This document shows, in pieces, positions 10,345 to 20,023 of a stretch of 64,000 bases of DNA. Source of the stretch: Zavarzinella formosa DSM 19928 (GTDB lineage Bacteria; Planctomycetota; Planctomycetia; Gemmatales; Gemmataceae); the NCBI RefSeq assembly GCF_000255705.1, contig NZ_JH636439.1:1695012-1759011 (forward strand). The letters are read 5' to 3'. The notes beneath the pieces were generated by a model. It was not told where the DNA came from. It worked only from the letters and a program-made list of their open reading frames with translations, and did not search any database. Position numbers and translations under genes: made by a program. The stretch's first letter is position 1. Each line of letters opens with the position of its first letter.

Positions 10345-12354
10345 ATGGCCGAGCCGAGTCCCTTCGATCTGCGCACCCGATCCGTCGCCGCCAGCCTGCG
10401 GGCCGGCGACAAACCACCCGAGACGGCCGAGCAATGGGGCGAACGCCGCAAAGTGGTGCTGGCGAAGATGCGCGAGTCTTGCGGGCCGGTTCCCGAAAAG
10501 CCCTGCGATCTTACGCCGAAGATCCACGGCGAACTAAAACGGGACGGTTACCGGATTGAGAAAATCACTTTCCAGACCCGCCCGGATGTTTGGGTGACGG
10601 CCACCGCTTATGTCCCGGAGGTGGCCGCGAAGGAAAAGGTTCCGGCGGTGTTGGTCGTTCACGGCCACTGGGCATGGGCGCGGCGAGATCCCGTTGTGCA
10701 GTCTCGCAGTCTCGGGCTGGCGAAACTCGGGTTCTTCGTGCTGGCGGTGGATGCCTTCGGAGCCGGGGAACGCCACCCGAAACCGGCCCGCGGCACTTAT
10801 CACGGCGGGTTGATGGGTTCAACCCTCTGGCCCACCGGGCACACGCTGTTGGGGATGCAAGTTTACGACAACCAGCGGGCCGTCGATTATTTGCTCTCCC
10901 GGCCGGAAGTCAACGGCAAACTCGGCATCACCGGGGCCAGCGGCGGCGGCAACCAGTCGATGAACGGCGGGGCGTTGGATGAACGGTTTCAGGCCGTCGT
11001 GCCGGTTTGTTCCGTCGGGAGTTATCAAGCCTATCTCAAGGCCGCGTGCTGCGTGTGCGAGGTGTTGCCGAACGCGCTGACATACACCGACGAGGGGGAC
11101 GTGCTGGGGCTGGTGGCTCCGAGGGCGTTGATGGTAATTAACGCCAGCAAGGACGGCATCCAGTTCAGCCCGGCCGAGGCCGAACGAAGTGTTTCGCGGG
11201 CCAAAAAGATTTATGAAACCCTCAAAATTCCCGAGAAATTCAAGCATGTCGTGATCGAATCGGGCCACGACTACAACCAGCCGATGCGCGAATTGATGTA
11301 TGGCTGGATGACCTGGCACCTCAAGGGCATTGGCAAGGGAGATGCCATCCCCGAGCCGAAATTCAACTTGGACACTCCGGAAGATTTGACGATTTTCCCG
11401 AACCCGGACGACCGTCCCAAGGTATTTCTCACCCCCACGCTCTTCGCGGCCAAGGTGGCCAAGGAACAAATCAAGGCCAGCGACGACCTGAAGCCCGACC
11501 ACCCGGAAATGTGGCAGGCGCGAGCCTTGGCCATCCGCAAGATGGTCACTGGCGTGCTGGGTCTGACGCCGATTTTGCCGGACGCCCGCATCAAGACGAT
11601 GGGGGAGAAGACCGAGGGCAATTTCCAAGTCATCACTGGCGATTTGGTCACCGAGGCGGGCATCACGATCCCAACCGCGCAACTCGATCCCAAGGACAAG
11701 GAAGCCGGTCGAGTGAATCTGGTGTTGCATCTGGAAGGCTCGGTGGACGCCTTAAAATTGTCGGTTATCGAAACGCTCAAGCAGAAAAAAGAAACCATCC
11801 TGACAGCCGACCTCCGGGTCACCGGCGCAGCCAAATCAACTTGGGGCGGTGTGGCGGGCGCTCCCGATCATACCGTCGCCGAACATGGAATCTGGATCGG
11901 CCAGCCGTTGTTGGGCCAGTGGGTTCATGATGCCATGACGCTTCTGATGATTGCCCGCAAGACAGCCGGAAATAAACCCGTGCGGATCATCGCTTACGGT
12001 CAGGCGGGAGTCGTTGCGGCGATTGCCGCCGGTTTGATGCCCGAGGCGGGGGCTGATTTGGTCTTGCTCGACGTGCCGCCGACATTTGCCAGCGACACCC
12101 CATACGGTTCGGGTACCATGATGGGTCTGCTCGCCCCCGGCATCCTGCGGGCGGGGGATATTCCGCACTTCTTGGCGTTAAACGCCCCCAAGAAGATTAC
12201 TGTAACTGGTAGTGTGTCCCTTCAGGGGAACCGCCTGAACCAGAAGGAAGCGGAGGCGGCCTTTGCCTTCCCGGCGATTGTCTCCAAGACCCTGCCGGGA
12301 GGAAAATTCACTGTCAGCACAGAGCCGTTCAATCCGCAAATGTTGGGGGATTGA
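10345..12354 (+). CDS. Two-module alpha/beta hydrolase (acetyl-esterase/dienelactone-hydrolase-like)
   Basis: The first half (about residues 80-330) is a complete alpha/beta hydrolase of the acetyl xylan esterase type: strand LVVHGHW, oxyanion region, nucleophile elbow GASGGG with Ser199, Asp270 in NASKDG and His308 in ESGHDYN. The second half (about residues 400-669) looks like another alpha/beta hydrolase core. Its elbow is GQAGV, with Ala where the Ser should be, so it is probably inactive. No signal peptide is evident, so it may be cytoplasmic. Natural substrates could be acetylated or feruloylated sugars, but this is inference. A clear GGAGG ribosome binding site fixes the start. Confidence 0.82.
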   Translation: MAEPSPFDLRTRSVAASLRAGDKPPETAEQWGERRKVVLAKMRESCGPVPEKPCDLTPKIHGELKRDGYRIEKITFQTRPDVWVTATAYVPEVAAKEKVPAVLVVHGHWAWARRDPVVQSRSLGLAKLGFFVLAVDAFGAGERHPKPARGTYHGGLMGSTLWPTGHTLLGMQVYDNQRAVDYLLSRPEVNGKLGITGASGGGNQSMNGGALDERFQAVVPVCSVGSYQAYLKAACCVCEVLPNALTYTDEGDVLGLVAPRALMVINASKDGIQFSPAEAERSVSRAKKIYETLKIPEKFKHVVIESGHDYNQPMRELMYGWMTWHLKGIGKGDAIPEPKFNLDTPEDLTIFPNPDDRPKVFLTPTLFAAKVAKEQIKASDDLKPDHPEMWQARALAIRKMVTGVLGLTPILPDARIKTMGEKTEGNFQVITGDLVTEAGITIPTAQLDPKDKEAGRVNLVLHLEGSVDALKLSVIETLKQKKETILTADLRVTGAAKSTWGGVAGAPDHTVAEHGIWIGQPLLGQWVHDAMTLLMIARKTAGNKPVRIIAYGQAGVVAAIAAGLMPEAGADLVLLDVPPTFASDTPYGSGTMMGLLAPGILRAGDIPHFLALNAPKKITVTGSVSLQGNRLNQKEAEAAFAFPAIVSKTLPGGKFTVSTEPFNPQMLGD

Positions 12355-12363
12355 TCCCGGCGT

Positions 12364-12393
12364 TTGTCTGCGGTTGTATCTTTGCGGTATGAT
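12364..12393 (+). promoter_or_regulatory. Candidate promoter upstream of the TPR peptidase gene
   Basis: TTGTCT at 12364-12369 and TATGAT at 12388-12393 are separated by 18 bases. They lie about 150 bp before the next start codon. Nothing else is evident in the 192-bp gap. The match is ordinary and only suggestive. Confidence 0.22.
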
Positions 12394-12546
12394 GAAGTGA
12401 CGCGAATTCTCTCGCTTTTGGGCGGTTGTGCCTTGTGGCTTTCGCCAAACAACGACTGATCCGGACTGGCTTTAATGACAATGTTCGTCTCGGTTGAGGA
12501 ATCGCGTCCCGCCAAATATCGTTCAAATCCGTGTTGAGATACCACG

Positions 12547-15240
12547 ATGAAGTCTTGTGCCCTGTTGTTGGGTTTGGCGCTGTGCGGTTTCGGGTTCGCC
12601 CAGGAACCGGCCAAAACTCCCGCCAAATCTACCCCTCTCTCCGAAGCCCGACAACGCTGGCTGCACGGCAACTACGACGAAGCCCGGACGGCGTTTGAAA
12701 AACTCCTTGATGACAAGGAATACGGGGTTCCCGCATCGATTGGATTGGCCCGCTCATGGCTGGAAGTCGGCGATGTGGCCAAAGCCAGACTGGCGCTGGA
12801 AGCCGCCGACAAACGGACACCAAAAAATCCAGACATCCGAGCTTGGCTCGCCAACCTCGATTACGACATCGGCAATTGGGATGACGCCCTCAAAACGGCC
12901 GAGGAGGTCATCAAGGCCGAGCCGGAACACTTCATCGCCCGCTGGGTGCGTGCCCGGTATTACCGCGACACGGGGGATGCGGCCAAAGCCGACACGGAAA
13001 TGCGTTGGTTTGTCCGCACCTATTCGCAACGAGACAACGACGACAAACCGATCAAAAACCCGGATGAACTCCTCATTGTCGGCATGGCCGCCGCCGAGAA
13101 TGCCCGCTGGCACAGTCTGGGGGACCAGTTCCGGTTCCTCATCAACGACTTGTACCCGGATGTGTTGAAATTCGAGCCGGATTGCTGGATGGCCGAGCAT
13201 GACATCGGAATGCTTCTGCTCGAAAAATACAACCGTCCGGAGGCCACCCAAGCCTTTGACAACGCATTGAAAATCAATCCCAAGGCGGCCGATGCCTTGG
13301 TGGGCAAGGGATTGGTGGCCTTGCAGCAATTCGAGATGAAGGAAGCCGAGGGATTCGCCGATCAGGCGTTGAAGATCAACCCGAAATTGCCCGGAGCGTT
13401 GCGTCTGAAAGCGGATGTGCAACGGGTGGGTGGGGACATGAAAGCCGCCGCCAAGTTGCTGGAAGCGGCCAAGACAATTAATCCGCGCGATGAGGCCACG
13501 ATGGCCCGGTTGGCGACCTGCGCCATCGTCAACCAAAAGCCGGAGGAGGTCACGGCAATCATTGCGGCCGTCAAGAAATTTAACCCGAAGCCCGGCTTGT
13601 TCTTCAATGACGTTGGCACCACTCTCGAAGATCACAAACGTTATTCCGAGGCCGAGGGGTATTTCAAGCAATCCATCGAATGCAGGGACAAACTTCCCGC
13701 CGCCAAGGCCGGTTTGGGGATGCTCTACCTTCGGCTTGGCAAAGAAGAGGAAGCCCGAACGCTTCTGGAACAAGCATTCAAGGGAGATTCGTTTAACGTC
13801 CGCGTGTCGAACTCGCTCAAGGTGTTACGCCATCTCGACAAATACAAAACGGTCACGACCAAGCACTACCATTTGAAGTTCGACCCGAACACGGATGCCC
13901 TGCTCGCCTCGTTCATCGCGGAATATTTGGAAGAAATTCACGTCCAACTGGCGAAAGATTTCTCCTACGAACCCGAGGGAAAAATCTACGTCGAACTGTT
14001 CAACAGCCACGAGATGTTCAGCGGCCGAACTGTCGGTCTGCCAGACCTGCACACCATCGGAGCTTGCACGGGCAAGGTAATGGCGATTGCCTCGCCAAAC
14101 GGCAAAGGACTGGCTCGGCCGTTCAACTGGGGCCGGGTGATCCGGCATGAACTGGTTCACATCTTCAATGTGACGCAAACAGAGTTTCAAGTTCCGCACT
14201 GGCTCACGGAAGGGTTGGCCGTGCGCAACGAAGGCAGCACGCATCCGCCGCAATGGGATGCCGTCCTGCGGGAACGTTTTGAGCAAAACACATTGTTTAA
14301 CCTTAACACGGTGCTATTCGGGTTCGTTCGGCCGAAGGATCAAAACGAGTGGTCTTTGGCGTACTACCAGAGCAACCTGTACGTCCAATATCTCATCAAA
14401 ACCTACGGCATCGAAAGTGTCGGCCCGTTGTTGACCGCCTACCGAGATGGTCTGGACACCCAGAGGGCCATCGAGAAAGTTTGCAAAGTTCCGCTTGGCC
14501 AGTTTGAGCAAGGCTATCGGCAATTCATCACCGACTTGGTGAAGTCAATCCCCTCATCCAAGCCAACGGTCGCGGAAAAGCCGATGACACTGGCCGAACT
14601 GGAAAAAGCCCACACAGACAAGCCGAACGATGTCGATGTCTCGGCCAGACTGGCGGATCAATATTCCCGGCGCCGAAAGGCGGCCGATGCGAGGAAACTG
14701 GCTGAGGCCGTGTTGACCGCCGAACCGGGGCATGTGCAGGCTTCCATCGTGAAGGCCCGGTTGTTGGTCGCCGCCGGGGACGAGGAAGGCGCCCAAAAAA
14801 TTCTCGACGAAGCGATCAAAAAGCACCCGGAAGATGGCCGGTTGATCCAAGCCCTCAGCCGGGCGGCAATCGAATCAAAAGATTGGACCAAGGCCGCCGA
14901 ACTACTGGAGAAGGGCCGGAAAACGTCTCCGCTGGATGGCGACTGGCTGCCTCTCTTGATCGATGTCTACACAAAAACCGAAAACGCCGAGAAACTGGCC
15001 GACGTGCTCAAAGAACACATCGGCAACGACCCGGACGATCTGGCCAGCCGGTTGAAACTGACCAAGATTCTGCTGGCCGATAAAAAATTGACAGAGGCCG
15101 AGGCGGTGGCATGGGACGCCTGCCGAATCGACATTAAAAGCAAGGAAGCCCAAGAGAATTTGTTAACCACCCTTGAAGGTTTGAAGAAGACGACGGTGGC
15201 CGAATCGCTTCGCAAGCGGTTTGCCGGTGAACTCCCGTGA
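12547..15240 (+). CDS. Exported TPR protein with gluzincin metallopeptidase domain
   Basis: The protein has 897 residues with a signal peptide (CALLLGLALCGFGFAQ). The first 400 residues are tetratricopeptide-like repeats (for example ALKINPKAADALVGKGLVALQ, ALKINPKLPGALRLKADV). A peptidase-MA-like domain follows: HELVH at residues 534-538 and the third zinc ligand Glu555 in WLTEGLA, the HExxH...E arrangement of gluzincins. A second TPR block occupies about residues 690-890. It is expected to be a periplasmic zinc protease whose repeats bind partners or substrates. The start ATG is followed directly by the signal peptide. Substrates are unknown. Confidence 0.83.
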   Translation: MKSCALLLGLALCGFGFAQEPAKTPAKSTPLSEARQRWLHGNYDEARTAFEKLLDDKEYGVPASIGLARSWLEVGDVAKARLALEAADKRTPKNPDIRAWLANLDYDIGNWDDALKTAEEVIKAEPEHFIARWVRARYYRDTGDAAKADTEMRWFVRTYSQRDNDDKPIKNPDELLIVGMAAAENARWHSLGDQFRFLINDLYPDVLKFEPDCWMAEHDIGMLLLEKYNRPEATQAFDNALKINPKAADALVGKGLVALQQFEMKEAEGFADQALKINPKLPGALRLKADVQRVGGDMKAAAKLLEAAKTINPRDEATMARLATCAIVNQKPEEVTAIIAAVKKFNPKPGLFFNDVGTTLEDHKRYSEAEGYFKQSIECRDKLPAAKAGLGMLYLRLGKEEEARTLLEQAFKGDSFNVRVSNSLKVLRHLDKYKTVTTKHYHLKFDPNTDALLASFIAEYLEEIHVQLAKDFSYEPEGKIYVELFNSHEMFSGRTVGLPDLHTIGACTGKVMAIASPNGKGLARPFNWGRVIRHELVHIFNVTQTEFQVPHWLTEGLAVRNEGSTHPPQWDAVLRERFEQNTLFNLNTVLFGFVRPKDQNEWSLAYYQSNLYVQYLIKTYGIESVGPLLTAYRDGLDTQRAIEKVCKVPLGQFEQGYRQFITDLVKSIPSSKPTVAEKPMTLAELEKAHTDKPNDVDVSARLADQYSRRRKAADARKLAEAVLTAEPGHVQASIVKARLLVAAGDEEGAQKILDEAIKKHPEDGRLIQALSRAAIESKDWTKAAELLEKGRKTSPLDGDWLPLLIDVYTKTENAEKLADVLKEHIGNDPDDLASRLKLTKILLADKKLTEAEAVAWDACRIDIKSKEAQENLLTTLEGLKKTTVAESLRKRFAGELP

Positions 15241-15298
15241 AATCCCCCTCGTATGGGGATCAGGTGCTAGAATGCCTTCGTTGCATTCTGGAACCCAA

Positions 15299-15601
15299 AT
15301 GACGCTCGACGAATTTCAACGATTCATCAAGACAACCTTCGGTGAAAAGGATGAACGCCGGGGAATCGCCGGGACGTTCATGTGGTTCATGGAGGAAGTC
15401 GGCGAACTGGCCGAGGCTTTGCGGGGAAACGCCCCGAAGGCCGACACGGCCGCCGAGTTCGCGGATGTGCTGGCCTGGCTGGCGACACTCGCCAACATCT
15501 CCGGCATCGACTTGTCCAAGGCCATCACGGACAAATACGGGGCCGGTTGCCCGGAATGCGCGAAGATTCCCTGTGAGTGCGGAACCTCGGAAAAGCCATA
15601 A
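15299..15601 (+). CDS. MazG-like nucleotide pyrophosphohydrolase
   Basis: This small all-alpha NTP pyrophosphohydrolase has 100 residues. The metal-binding helices are clear: EEVGELAEAL and EFADVLAWLATL fit the ExxE and ExxD signature of the MazG superfamily. The family hydrolyses nucleoside triphosphates, often damaged ones, to monophosphates. The C terminus carries a small Cys cluster (GCPECAKIPCEC), unusual for a minimal MazG domain and possibly metal-binding. I used the ATG at 15299; an in-frame ATG at 15272 would add nine residues. The next gene begins 15 bp after the stop. Confidence 0.78.
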   Translation: MTLDEFQRFIKTTFGEKDERRGIAGTFMWFMEEVGELAEALRGNAPKADTAAEFADVLAWLATLANISGIDLSKAITDKYGAGCPECAKIPCECGTSEKP

Positions 15602-15616
15602 CCCCCGTTCTCAAGC

Positions 15617-18106
15617 ATGTATCGATTTCTTCTCATCGGTCTGGTTCTGGGCGTTCTCGGGGGACCGTCTGTCTCCCTCGCCCAAAATCGCGAACGGATC
15701 AAAGTCACCAATATTCGCATCGGATTGCCGAACGGCCCGTCCGGCGATCCGTCCCGGCGCGGCATCTACAAAACCGGCCAATGGGCGCCGGTCTATGCCG
15801 ATTTGGAATGTGTGAAAGACACCGAAGAAACACTGCTTTTCACTGCCGAAGTGTTGGATGCGGACGAAATCATGACGCAAGGCAGCGTCGAAATCCCCAC
15901 GATGGTCCAAGGGGAACGCCGCACGGCCGCCGAGTTGGGCCGGATTCCTTATCTGAAGGCCAGCTTCAATTATGCCTCGGTCAACGTGCGAATCACCGGC
16001 AAGGATTCGGGCCGAACTTACGCGGATACCAATTCCCGCACCACCGAGGGAATGACCACCGGCAGCTACCTGATCCTCTCCATCGGCGGCAACCTGAATT
16101 CTCTTCGTCTTCAAAATCGAGAATCAGGCGACGGGGATGTCAATTCTTCCAAAGACCTCCGAAACGGCTGGATTGGAACTTCACAGATTCTTGAAATCGG
16201 TCTGATGCCGGACCACTGGATCGGTTATTCAGCTGTTGATCTGATGATTTTGAACACCGGCTCAAACCGGGCCTTCTGGGAAGAACTGGCGGCCCCGCAA
16301 CATGAAAAACGCCGGAAAGCCGTCGCTGAATGGGTTCGTCGGGGCGGCCGGTTGATCGTCGGATTGGGAACCAATGTCGATGCCTTTGTCAACATTCGGG
16401 AGTTTAAGGATTTGCTTCCGGTCAATGTTCCCGCCGCCGGAAAAGTGAATGTTTCAAAACTGTTGATGGAATGGCTTGTGAATGTGCGGCAGGAAAATAA
16501 CGTTCGGCTCTTTTACAACAACGGGCCGGGTGAATTTGCTTCGGCGATCATCGAACCGCGCACGGATCGGGCAGCCAAGCCGCTTTTGCAAGACTTTGTC
16601 GAAGAAAATGGGCCGAGAGGCGCCCAACGCCGTCCCTTGGCCGTGCAGGGTGTCTGCGGAACCGGCCGAGTGACTGTGTTTGCCTTTGATTTGGATCGTT
16701 CGCCGTTTGTGGACTTCAACCAACGGTCGGCATTCTGGGAAAACACTCTGGCGCAGTGTGGCTATCAAATCCCCGAATTTGGTCAGGAACTTCAATCCTA
16801 CAGCCGGAATTACGACGAGTTCCCCAATGCCCTTCAGGGAAATCTCGACTTCTTCGAGGGGGTTCCGGTCGTCTCGTTCGGCTGGGTGGCCCTGTTCATC
16901 CTGCTGTACATTCTGCTGATTGGCCCGATTGATTACTTCTTCCTCAAGAAAGTTGTCAAGCGGTTGGAGTGGACATGGGTGACCTTCCCGATCATTGTGA
17001 TCGGCGTCAGCACGGCGGCTTATTTCACCGCCTACGCAATCAAGGGGCAGGATCTCAAGACGAACAAGATCGATGTGGTTGATTACGATCTGCACACGGG
17101 CCGGATCGACGGGCATTCCTGGTTCACGCTCTTCAGTCCGAGAATTCAAAAGTACAACCTGAGCATCGAACCGGCCGTGAACGACGGCGTTTCTAGCGAC
17201 CCCGTGTGGGCGATCGGCAAATCTCCCGAGGCGGCGTTGAACAGTGTTGTCACATGGAGTTCGCCAACTGACAGCTATCGCTATGGCGGCGGCAGCGCTC
17301 GGTTGCTCACCAAGAAATATGAGTTTCAATCGACCGTCGATCCGACGGACCCGAACCGCGATCTTTACGCGAATTCGCTCAACGGCGTGCCTATCCAAGT
17401 GTGGACGACCAAATCCTTTGCAGCCCGCTGGACGGCAAACGTGGATGAGAAGCATCCCCCGGTGATCGCCAACCTGACTACCGGACGCGGCGCTGACAAA
17501 GACATCTTGTTGACGGGAACAATCACAAACATGCTGCCGGTCGAGGATTTCAGCGATATTGGCCTCGTATGGCGCGGCAAAGTATTCCAATTGCTCGATC
17601 TTCCCAAAGGAGTATCGAAACCTGTCACGCTTAGCACCGCAAGCGGCGTGGGGGATGCCGTGACCACAAAGGAATTCAAAACATGGCTAAATGATCGGGA
17701 CGGCCGCTACAAAGGGGCACAACCTTATCTTCCGTTGAATAACTCCGGAAGAGGATCGTTTGATTCCGGCACGACATCCAACCCGAATTTTCGACTCTGG
17801 CAATTGCTGTTTCACGAAACTTCGAACGACACAGAGATCCGTTCTGGCCAACCCAAGAACATATCCCTGCGTGATCTGGATCAATCATGGCGGGTCGGCC
17901 CGGATCACGGCGAACAGGCAATTCTTGTGTTGCGAGTTCCCACCCGCGAGGGACTGGCCGAGAGCATGGCCGAATCCCCGTTGTCCCCCTCCCGTTTGTG
18001 GATCGGGGCCAACCCGAGTGACATGAAAGCCCGGCCCTCCAACCCCGGCACGCTTCGACAGGAAACTTACATCCGCGTCTTCATTCCCGTGAAAACGCCC
18101 AAATAA
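15617..18106 (+). CDS. Membrane-anchored exported protein upstream of an ABC ATPase
   Basis: The protein has 829 residues. A signal peptide (RFLLIGLVLGVLGGPSVSLA) precedes a large extracytoplasmic domain. Residues about 200-260 (DHWIGYSAVDLMIL, AEWVRRGGRLIVG) resemble the flavodoxin- or GATase-like domain of DUF4350-type proteins. Two transmembrane helices lie near residues 422-440 and 457-477, and a long C-terminal domain follows. The gene ends 27 bp before an ABC ATPase gene in the same direction, suggesting one transport-related unit. No ABC permease is present in the window. The function is not known. Confidence 0.68.
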   Translation: MYRFLLIGLVLGVLGGPSVSLAQNRERIKVTNIRIGLPNGPSGDPSRRGIYKTGQWAPVYADLECVKDTEETLLFTAEVLDADEIMTQGSVEIPTMVQGERRTAAELGRIPYLKASFNYASVNVRITGKDSGRTYADTNSRTTEGMTTGSYLILSIGGNLNSLRLQNRESGDGDVNSSKDLRNGWIGTSQILEIGLMPDHWIGYSAVDLMILNTGSNRAFWEELAAPQHEKRRKAVAEWVRRGGRLIVGLGTNVDAFVNIREFKDLLPVNVPAAGKVNVSKLLMEWLVNVRQENNVRLFYNNGPGEFASAIIEPRTDRAAKPLLQDFVEENGPRGAQRRPLAVQGVCGTGRVTVFAFDLDRSPFVDFNQRSAFWENTLAQCGYQIPEFGQELQSYSRNYDEFPNALQGNLDFFEGVPVVSFGWVALFILLYILLIGPIDYFFLKKVVKRLEWTWVTFPIIVIGVSTAAYFTAYAIKGQDLKTNKIDVVDYDLHTGRIDGHSWFTLFSPRIQKYNLSIEPAVNDGVSSDPVWAIGKSPEAALNSVVTWSSPTDSYRYGGGSARLLTKKYEFQSTVDPTDPNRDLYANSLNGVPIQVWTTKSFAARWTANVDEKHPPVIANLTTGRGADKDILLTGTITNMLPVEDFSDIGLVWRGKVFQLLDLPKGVSKPVTLSTASGVGDAVTTKEFKTWLNDRDGRYKGAQPYLPLNNSGRGSFDSGTTSNPNFRLWQLLFHETSNDTEIRSGQPKNISLRDLDQSWRVGPDHGEQAILVLRVPTREGLAESMAESPLSPSRLWIGANPSDMKARPSNPGTLRQETYIRVFIPVKTPK

Positions 18107-18133
18107 CCCGAGACTTTCCGGCGAACCCCCGAC

Positions 18134-19069
18134 ATGATTGAAACGCGCGACCTCACGAAGAAATATGGCGACCTGTACGCCTTGGAGCGGCTGACACTTC
18201 GCCTCGAACCCGGCGACGTGTACGGCTTCATTGGTCCCAACGGCGCCGGCAAAACCACGACCATGCGGATCCTCGCCACCCTGCTCAACCCCAGTTGGGG
18301 CGAGGCCAGCGTGTGCGGCTATTCGATCTACACCGGCTCAAAGGACATCCGTCGTTGCATAGGCTACATGCCGGACTTTTTCGGCGTGTACGACGACATG
18401 AAAGTCGTCGAATACTTGGAGTTTTTCGCGGCCGCCTATCGCATCAAAGGCCAGGAGCGGAAGCGAAAATGCGAACAGGTGTTGGAACTGGTTGATCTCG
18501 GGTATAAGCGGGATGCGCTGGTGACATCGCTGTCCCGCGGGATGACGCAACGGCTCGGTCTGGCCCGAGTGTTGTTGCACGAACCGCAGGTGTTGCTTTT
18601 GGACGAACCGGCGAGCGGCCTCGACCCCCGCGCCCGGATTGAAATGCGGGAGTTGCTCAAAGAACTCCGCAACATGAAGAAAACCATTCTTGTTTCCAGC
18701 CACATTCTGCCGGAACTCGCCGATATCTGTAACAAGATCGGCATCATCGAACGGGGCAAACTCCTCTTCAACGGTGATGTTGAAACGGCCATCGCCCAAG
18801 TCCGGCAAAAGCACATTTATCTTGTTTCCGTCGGTGTTGATCGGAACGAGGAAGCGGCCAAATTGCTTTCTAATCAACCCGAGATTGAAACAGTCAATGT
18901 GCTCGATGACGGGAAAACCATCAAAGTCGCCCTGCGACAAGATGCCGAGGATGGCAGTTTCCTGCCGGAACGACTCATCCAATCGGGCTACAAATTGAGG
19001 ATGTTCAAGGAAGAAGAGATCGACCTCGAAGACGTGTTCATGGGCATCACCAAGGGCATTACGAACTGA
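18134..19069 (+). CDS. ABC transporter ATP-binding protein (CcmA/GldA-like)
   Basis: This single ATPase domain carries all ABC motifs: Walker A GPNGAGKTT (about residues 35-43), signature LSRGMTQ (about 132-138), Walker B LLLDEP followed by ASGLDPRAR, and the H-loop SSHILPE. The overall pattern (FIGPNGAGKTTTMRIL, a short C-terminal domain of about 90 residues) fits the ABC-2 type exporter group. It would power a permease that is not encoded here. The preceding membrane protein is probably its functional neighbour. The next gene starts three bases after the stop, so the operon likely continues. Confidence 0.9.
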   Translation: MIETRDLTKKYGDLYALERLTLRLEPGDVYGFIGPNGAGKTTTMRILATLLNPSWGEASVCGYSIYTGSKDIRRCIGYMPDFFGVYDDMKVVEYLEFFAAAYRIKGQERKRKCEQVLELVDLGYKRDALVTSLSRGMTQRLGLARVLLHEPQVLLLDEPASGLDPRARIEMRELLKELRNMKKTILVSSHILPELADICNKIGIIERGKLLFNGDVETAIAQVRQKHIYLVSVGVDRNEEAAKLLSNQPEIETVNVLDDGKTIKVALRQDAEDGSFLPERLIQSGYKLRMFKEEEIDLEDVFMGITKGITN

Positions 19070-19072
19070 GAT

Positions 19073-20008
19073 ATGCAGTCCACCCTCACCTGCCGATCAT
19101 GCGGAACCGTGTTGGGAATTCCCAAGAGCGGGGTTCCCGCCACGGGTCTTGAATGCAATTGGTGCGGGGTGGTCAATCAACCGGAAGTTCCCAAGCCCGC
19201 CGTCGCGAAGACAACAGCCCCGACGACGGCGAAACCGTCAACCGCCTCTTCGACAAAGACCGCGAAACCCAAGGCTCCGCCTCGCAAGTGGGCCGACGAC
19301 GATGAAGACGACGGGCTTCCCTACGACATCCCCGCCGACGAAATCACCACCAAACCCTGCGAGGCATGCCAGAAGGAAATCGGCCTTGATGCTGTGGTCT
19401 GCATTCATTGCGGGCACGATCACCGTAATAAAGAGAAGGCCGAGCGGGTTTATTCCCCCATCGACAAAACATGGGAACAGGGCTGGCCGTTCGCCCGGCG
19501 AATGACAGTGTTTCTGATCTGTCAGGTCTTGAACGTGATGACGATGGGGGTGGGGATTTTTGCCGTCGATCAGGTAGCGGCCGCGACAACGGCCACACTC
19601 GTCTATGTTTTCTTGCAGGCGTTTATCCTCGGCACTTATCCCCGCCTCCGGATTCGCCGGAACAAAAAAGGCCAAGCCGAGATCACCAACACTTGGCGGG
19701 TTTGCTTTATTCCCATCGGGACAAGGAAAGTTGACTGGAGATCCCACGAGGGAGTGAGCTACGGAGTCTACGACGGGGCGGGCGTTCTCGATTGGTGCAT
19801 GTTTGTTCTAATGCTGGAGTTCTTGATTATTCCGGGCATCATTTGGTGGTGGTATGTCATCCGGTCGGATCGGTTTTTCACAGCCCTCACCCTTCAGAAC
19901 GGAGCGTTGGAGACATATCTTTACCGGGGACTGCGGGAAGATCAGGCGAAAGAAATAACCCAAACCATCACGGACGCCACAGGGCTGAAGTTGAACACGC
20001 CTCTTTAG
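19073..20008 (+). CDS. Zinc-ribbon membrane protein
   Basis: The protein has 311 residues. An N-terminal zinc ribbon has Cys pairs in TCRSCG and CNWCG. A Pro/Ala/Lys-rich linker follows, then a second ribbon (CEACQKE and CIHCGHD). Hydrophobic stretches follow at about residues 143-185 and near 240-265 (two to four membrane helices). This double-ribbon plus linker plus membrane layout is common among planctomycete orphans. It may be cotranscribed with the ABC ATPase (3-bp gap) and is followed by galE 15 bp later. No enzymatic motif is visible. Confidence 0.65.
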   Translation: MQSTLTCRSCGTVLGIPKSGVPATGLECNWCGVVNQPEVPKPAVAKTTAPTTAKPSTASSTKTAKPKAPPRKWADDDEDDGLPYDIPADEITTKPCEACQKEIGLDAVVCIHCGHDHRNKEKAERVYSPIDKTWEQGWPFARRMTVFLICQVLNVMTMGVGIFAVDQVAAATTATLVYVFLQAFILGTYPRLRIRRNKKGQAEITNTWRVCFIPIGTRKVDWRSHEGVSYGVYDGAGVLDWCMFVLMLEFLIIPGIIWWWYVIRSDRFFTALTLQNGALETYLYRGLREDQAKEITQTITDATGLKLNTPL

Positions 20009-20023
20009 AGACACGAAAGCATC

